Assembly: GCF_000222685.1 (NCBI RefSeq)
Contig: NZ_AFWJ01000300.1
Span: forward strand, 32,856 to 96,855
Direction: 5' to 3'
DNA length: 64,000 nucleotides
Origin: Vibrio nigripulchritudo ATCC 27043
GTDB lineage: Bacteria; Pseudomonadota; Gammaproteobacteria; Enterobacterales; Vibrionaceae
Shown here: in pieces, positions 62,960-64,000 of the stretch
Layout of the letters: the number at the start of each line of letters is the position of its first letter
Numbering within the stretch: position 1 is the stretch's first letter
Notes under the pieces: model-generated
Told to the model about the DNA's origin: nothing
The model's database searches: none
The model's input: only the letters and a program-made list of their open reading frames with translations
Translations under genes and position numbers: made by a program

Positions 62960-63941
62960 ATGCAGTCTGAGCATGCCTCTAATTTTTGGATTCGATGGCA
63001 AAAGACAACGGTAGACAGGTTTCATGTAAGACTTGAATCGTTGGTCGTTCTTTTAGGGCTCTGCGTCGTAATGACCGCGCTTTCTCCCTATTTCCTTTCT
63101 GTCGATAACTTTCTGAACATCATTCTGGCGACGGCGACCATTGGTGTGCTGGCTATTGCTGCCACCTTTGTGATCGGGTCGGGTGGGCTCGACCTGTCGC
63201 TAGGCTCCGTCATGGGGCTAAGTGGTGTGGTTGGCGCGACTTTGGCAGTCATGTTTGATAGCGCACTGATTGGCATTGCTGGTTGTTTACTCGCCGGTGC
63301 AATGGCAGGAGGTGTGAATGGTTTTCTAGTCACCAGAGCGAAAGTGCCAGCATTCATTGTAACTCTGGGAATGCTGGGGCTTGCCCGTGGTCTGGCACTT
63401 GTCATCACTGATGGTCGGGTCGTTTATGGGCTGCCAGATTTTCTGGTTTATCTTGGACAAGGCAGACCTTTTGGTATCCCAATGCCCGCTCTGCTGTTTC
63501 TTATTCTGGCGTTTTCGATGCACATCGTACTCGCGTATACCCGATTTGGTCGCCACACGCTAGCGCTGGGTGATAGTGAACAAGCAGTAAAAACTGCTGG
63601 TATCAACGTATCCAGACTGCGAATCACCCTTTATACGCTGTCTGGCATTCTGGCTGCTGTTGCCGGTCTGATTTTTATGGCAAGGGTGAACTCGGGCGAC
63701 CCAACTGCCGGGTTGAGCTATGAACTTACCGCGATTACCGCCGCCATTATTGGGGGCACCAACTTGTTTGGTGGCAGAGGTTCGATTCTGGGCACTCTGA
63801 TTGGGGCTCTGATCATGGGGGTGCTGCAAAACGGTCTCAACCTGCTTGCGGTGCAAAGCTACTACCAACAGATGGCCATAGGCGCAGTACTGATTTTTTG
63901 CCGTCTTCGTCGATCAGTATCAATCAAAGGAGAGTAAATAA
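62960..63941 (+). pseudogene. Ribose-type ABC permease with a 3' frameshift
   Basis: A membrane protein with RbsC-type motifs (GSGGLDLSLGSVMGLSG and GGTNLFGGRGSILGTLIGALIMG). ATG 62960 has AAGGATG eight bases upstream; ATG 62951 sits directly on that site. As read, the frame ends at 63937 with an unlike tail (FCRLRRSVSIKGE). Removing one T from the six-T run at 63894-63899 restores IFAVFVDQYQSKESK and a stop at 63939-63941 that overlaps the next gene's ATG (TAATG), as usual in such operons. So there is one extra base, either a real mutation or a homopolymer sequencing error. Only the last ~14 residues are affected; a working protein is possible. Confidence 0.8.
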
Positions 63942-64000
63942 TGAGTCTTCTTAGATTACAGGGAGTGAAAAAGCACTTCGGTGCAGTGCAGGTTCTGCAT
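63941..64000 (+). CDS. ABC importer ATPase (3' partial, cut by window end)
   Basis: The ATG at 63941 overlaps the restored permease stop. The 20 visible codons read MSLLRLQGVKKHFGAVQVLH, the beginning of an ABC ATPase (first strand and A-loop), as expected for an RbsA-type protein of this importer. The rest lies outside the window. Confidence 0.8.
   Translation, partial: MSLLRLQGVKKHFGAVQVLH

Noticed and set aside
1-64000. tRNA, rRNA, CRISPR array, prophage or insertion sequence
   Set aside because: I scanned for these and found no tRNA-like cloverleaf, spaced repeats, transposase or phage gene that I could support.

Overview
The window looks like a chromosomal segment of a gammaproteobacterium of the family Vibrionaceae. 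Supporting this are the order parP-cheW-DUF2802-ccmA to ccmI, a mlaA (vacJ) lipoprotein gene near fadL, fadI-fadJ with a FadR-type operator, and the housekeeping run sixA, smrB, prmB, aroC, epmC, mnmC, fabB. The genus cannot be fixed from the sequence alone. I saw no rRNA, tRNA, CRISPR array, insertion sequence, integrase or attachment site.

Layout. (1) 1-2.3 kb: end of a polar chemotaxis operon (parP cut by the window edge, cheW, a DUF2802 protein). (2) 2.5-9.7 kb: complete cytochrome c maturation cluster ccmABCDEFGHI, with ccmG interrupted by a one-base frameshift. (3) 9.8-19.5 kb: envelope lipid and fatty-acid block: mlaA, an Atm1-type ABC exporter, fadL, an ECF sigma factor with its DUF3379 partner, a strong small-RNA candidate, and the beta-oxidation operon fadIJ. 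(4) 19.7-38.4 kb: accessory block. It starts with a small RTX-like repeat protein. A sugar or polyol catabolism module follows: FGGY kinase, GlpD-like FAD dehydrogenase, DeoR repressor, DhnA-type class I aldolase, FAD-linked oxidase, ribose-type ABC importer and aldo/keto reductase. It ends with a very large secreted protein joining beta-propellers, two c-type heme sites and four NPCBM carbohydrate-binding modules. (5) 38.5-53.1 kb: housekeeping block from an M16 protease to fabB, including a LysR/SDR pair, a TRIC-like channel and a PhyH-family oxygenase. The fabB 3' UTR sits where the FarS small RNA is encoded in Vibrio cholerae. (6) 53.2-64 kb: second accessory block: an OmpR-type regulator with an altered receiver domain, a large lipoprotein with NPYAP repeats, an O-antigen-ligase-like protein, a D-2-hydroxyacid dehydrogenase, and a LacI-controlled ribose-type ABC importer that runs off the window.

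How the parts fit. The ccm cluster is what a cell needs to mature the two CXXCH sites of the giant NPCBM protein. The central accessory module reads as import, phosphorylation, oxidation and aldol cleavage of an unidentified polyol or sugar. It is probably under the DeoR protein, whose candidate operators recur as TTGTGTT repeats. The second importer has its own LacI-type operators, one of them inside the signal-peptide codons of the binding-protein gene.

Quality note: two genes (ccmG and the ribose-type permease at 63 kb) each carry a one-base indel in a short homopolymer. They could be real lesions or sequencing errors. Function assignments are from motif reading only; no database search was possible.
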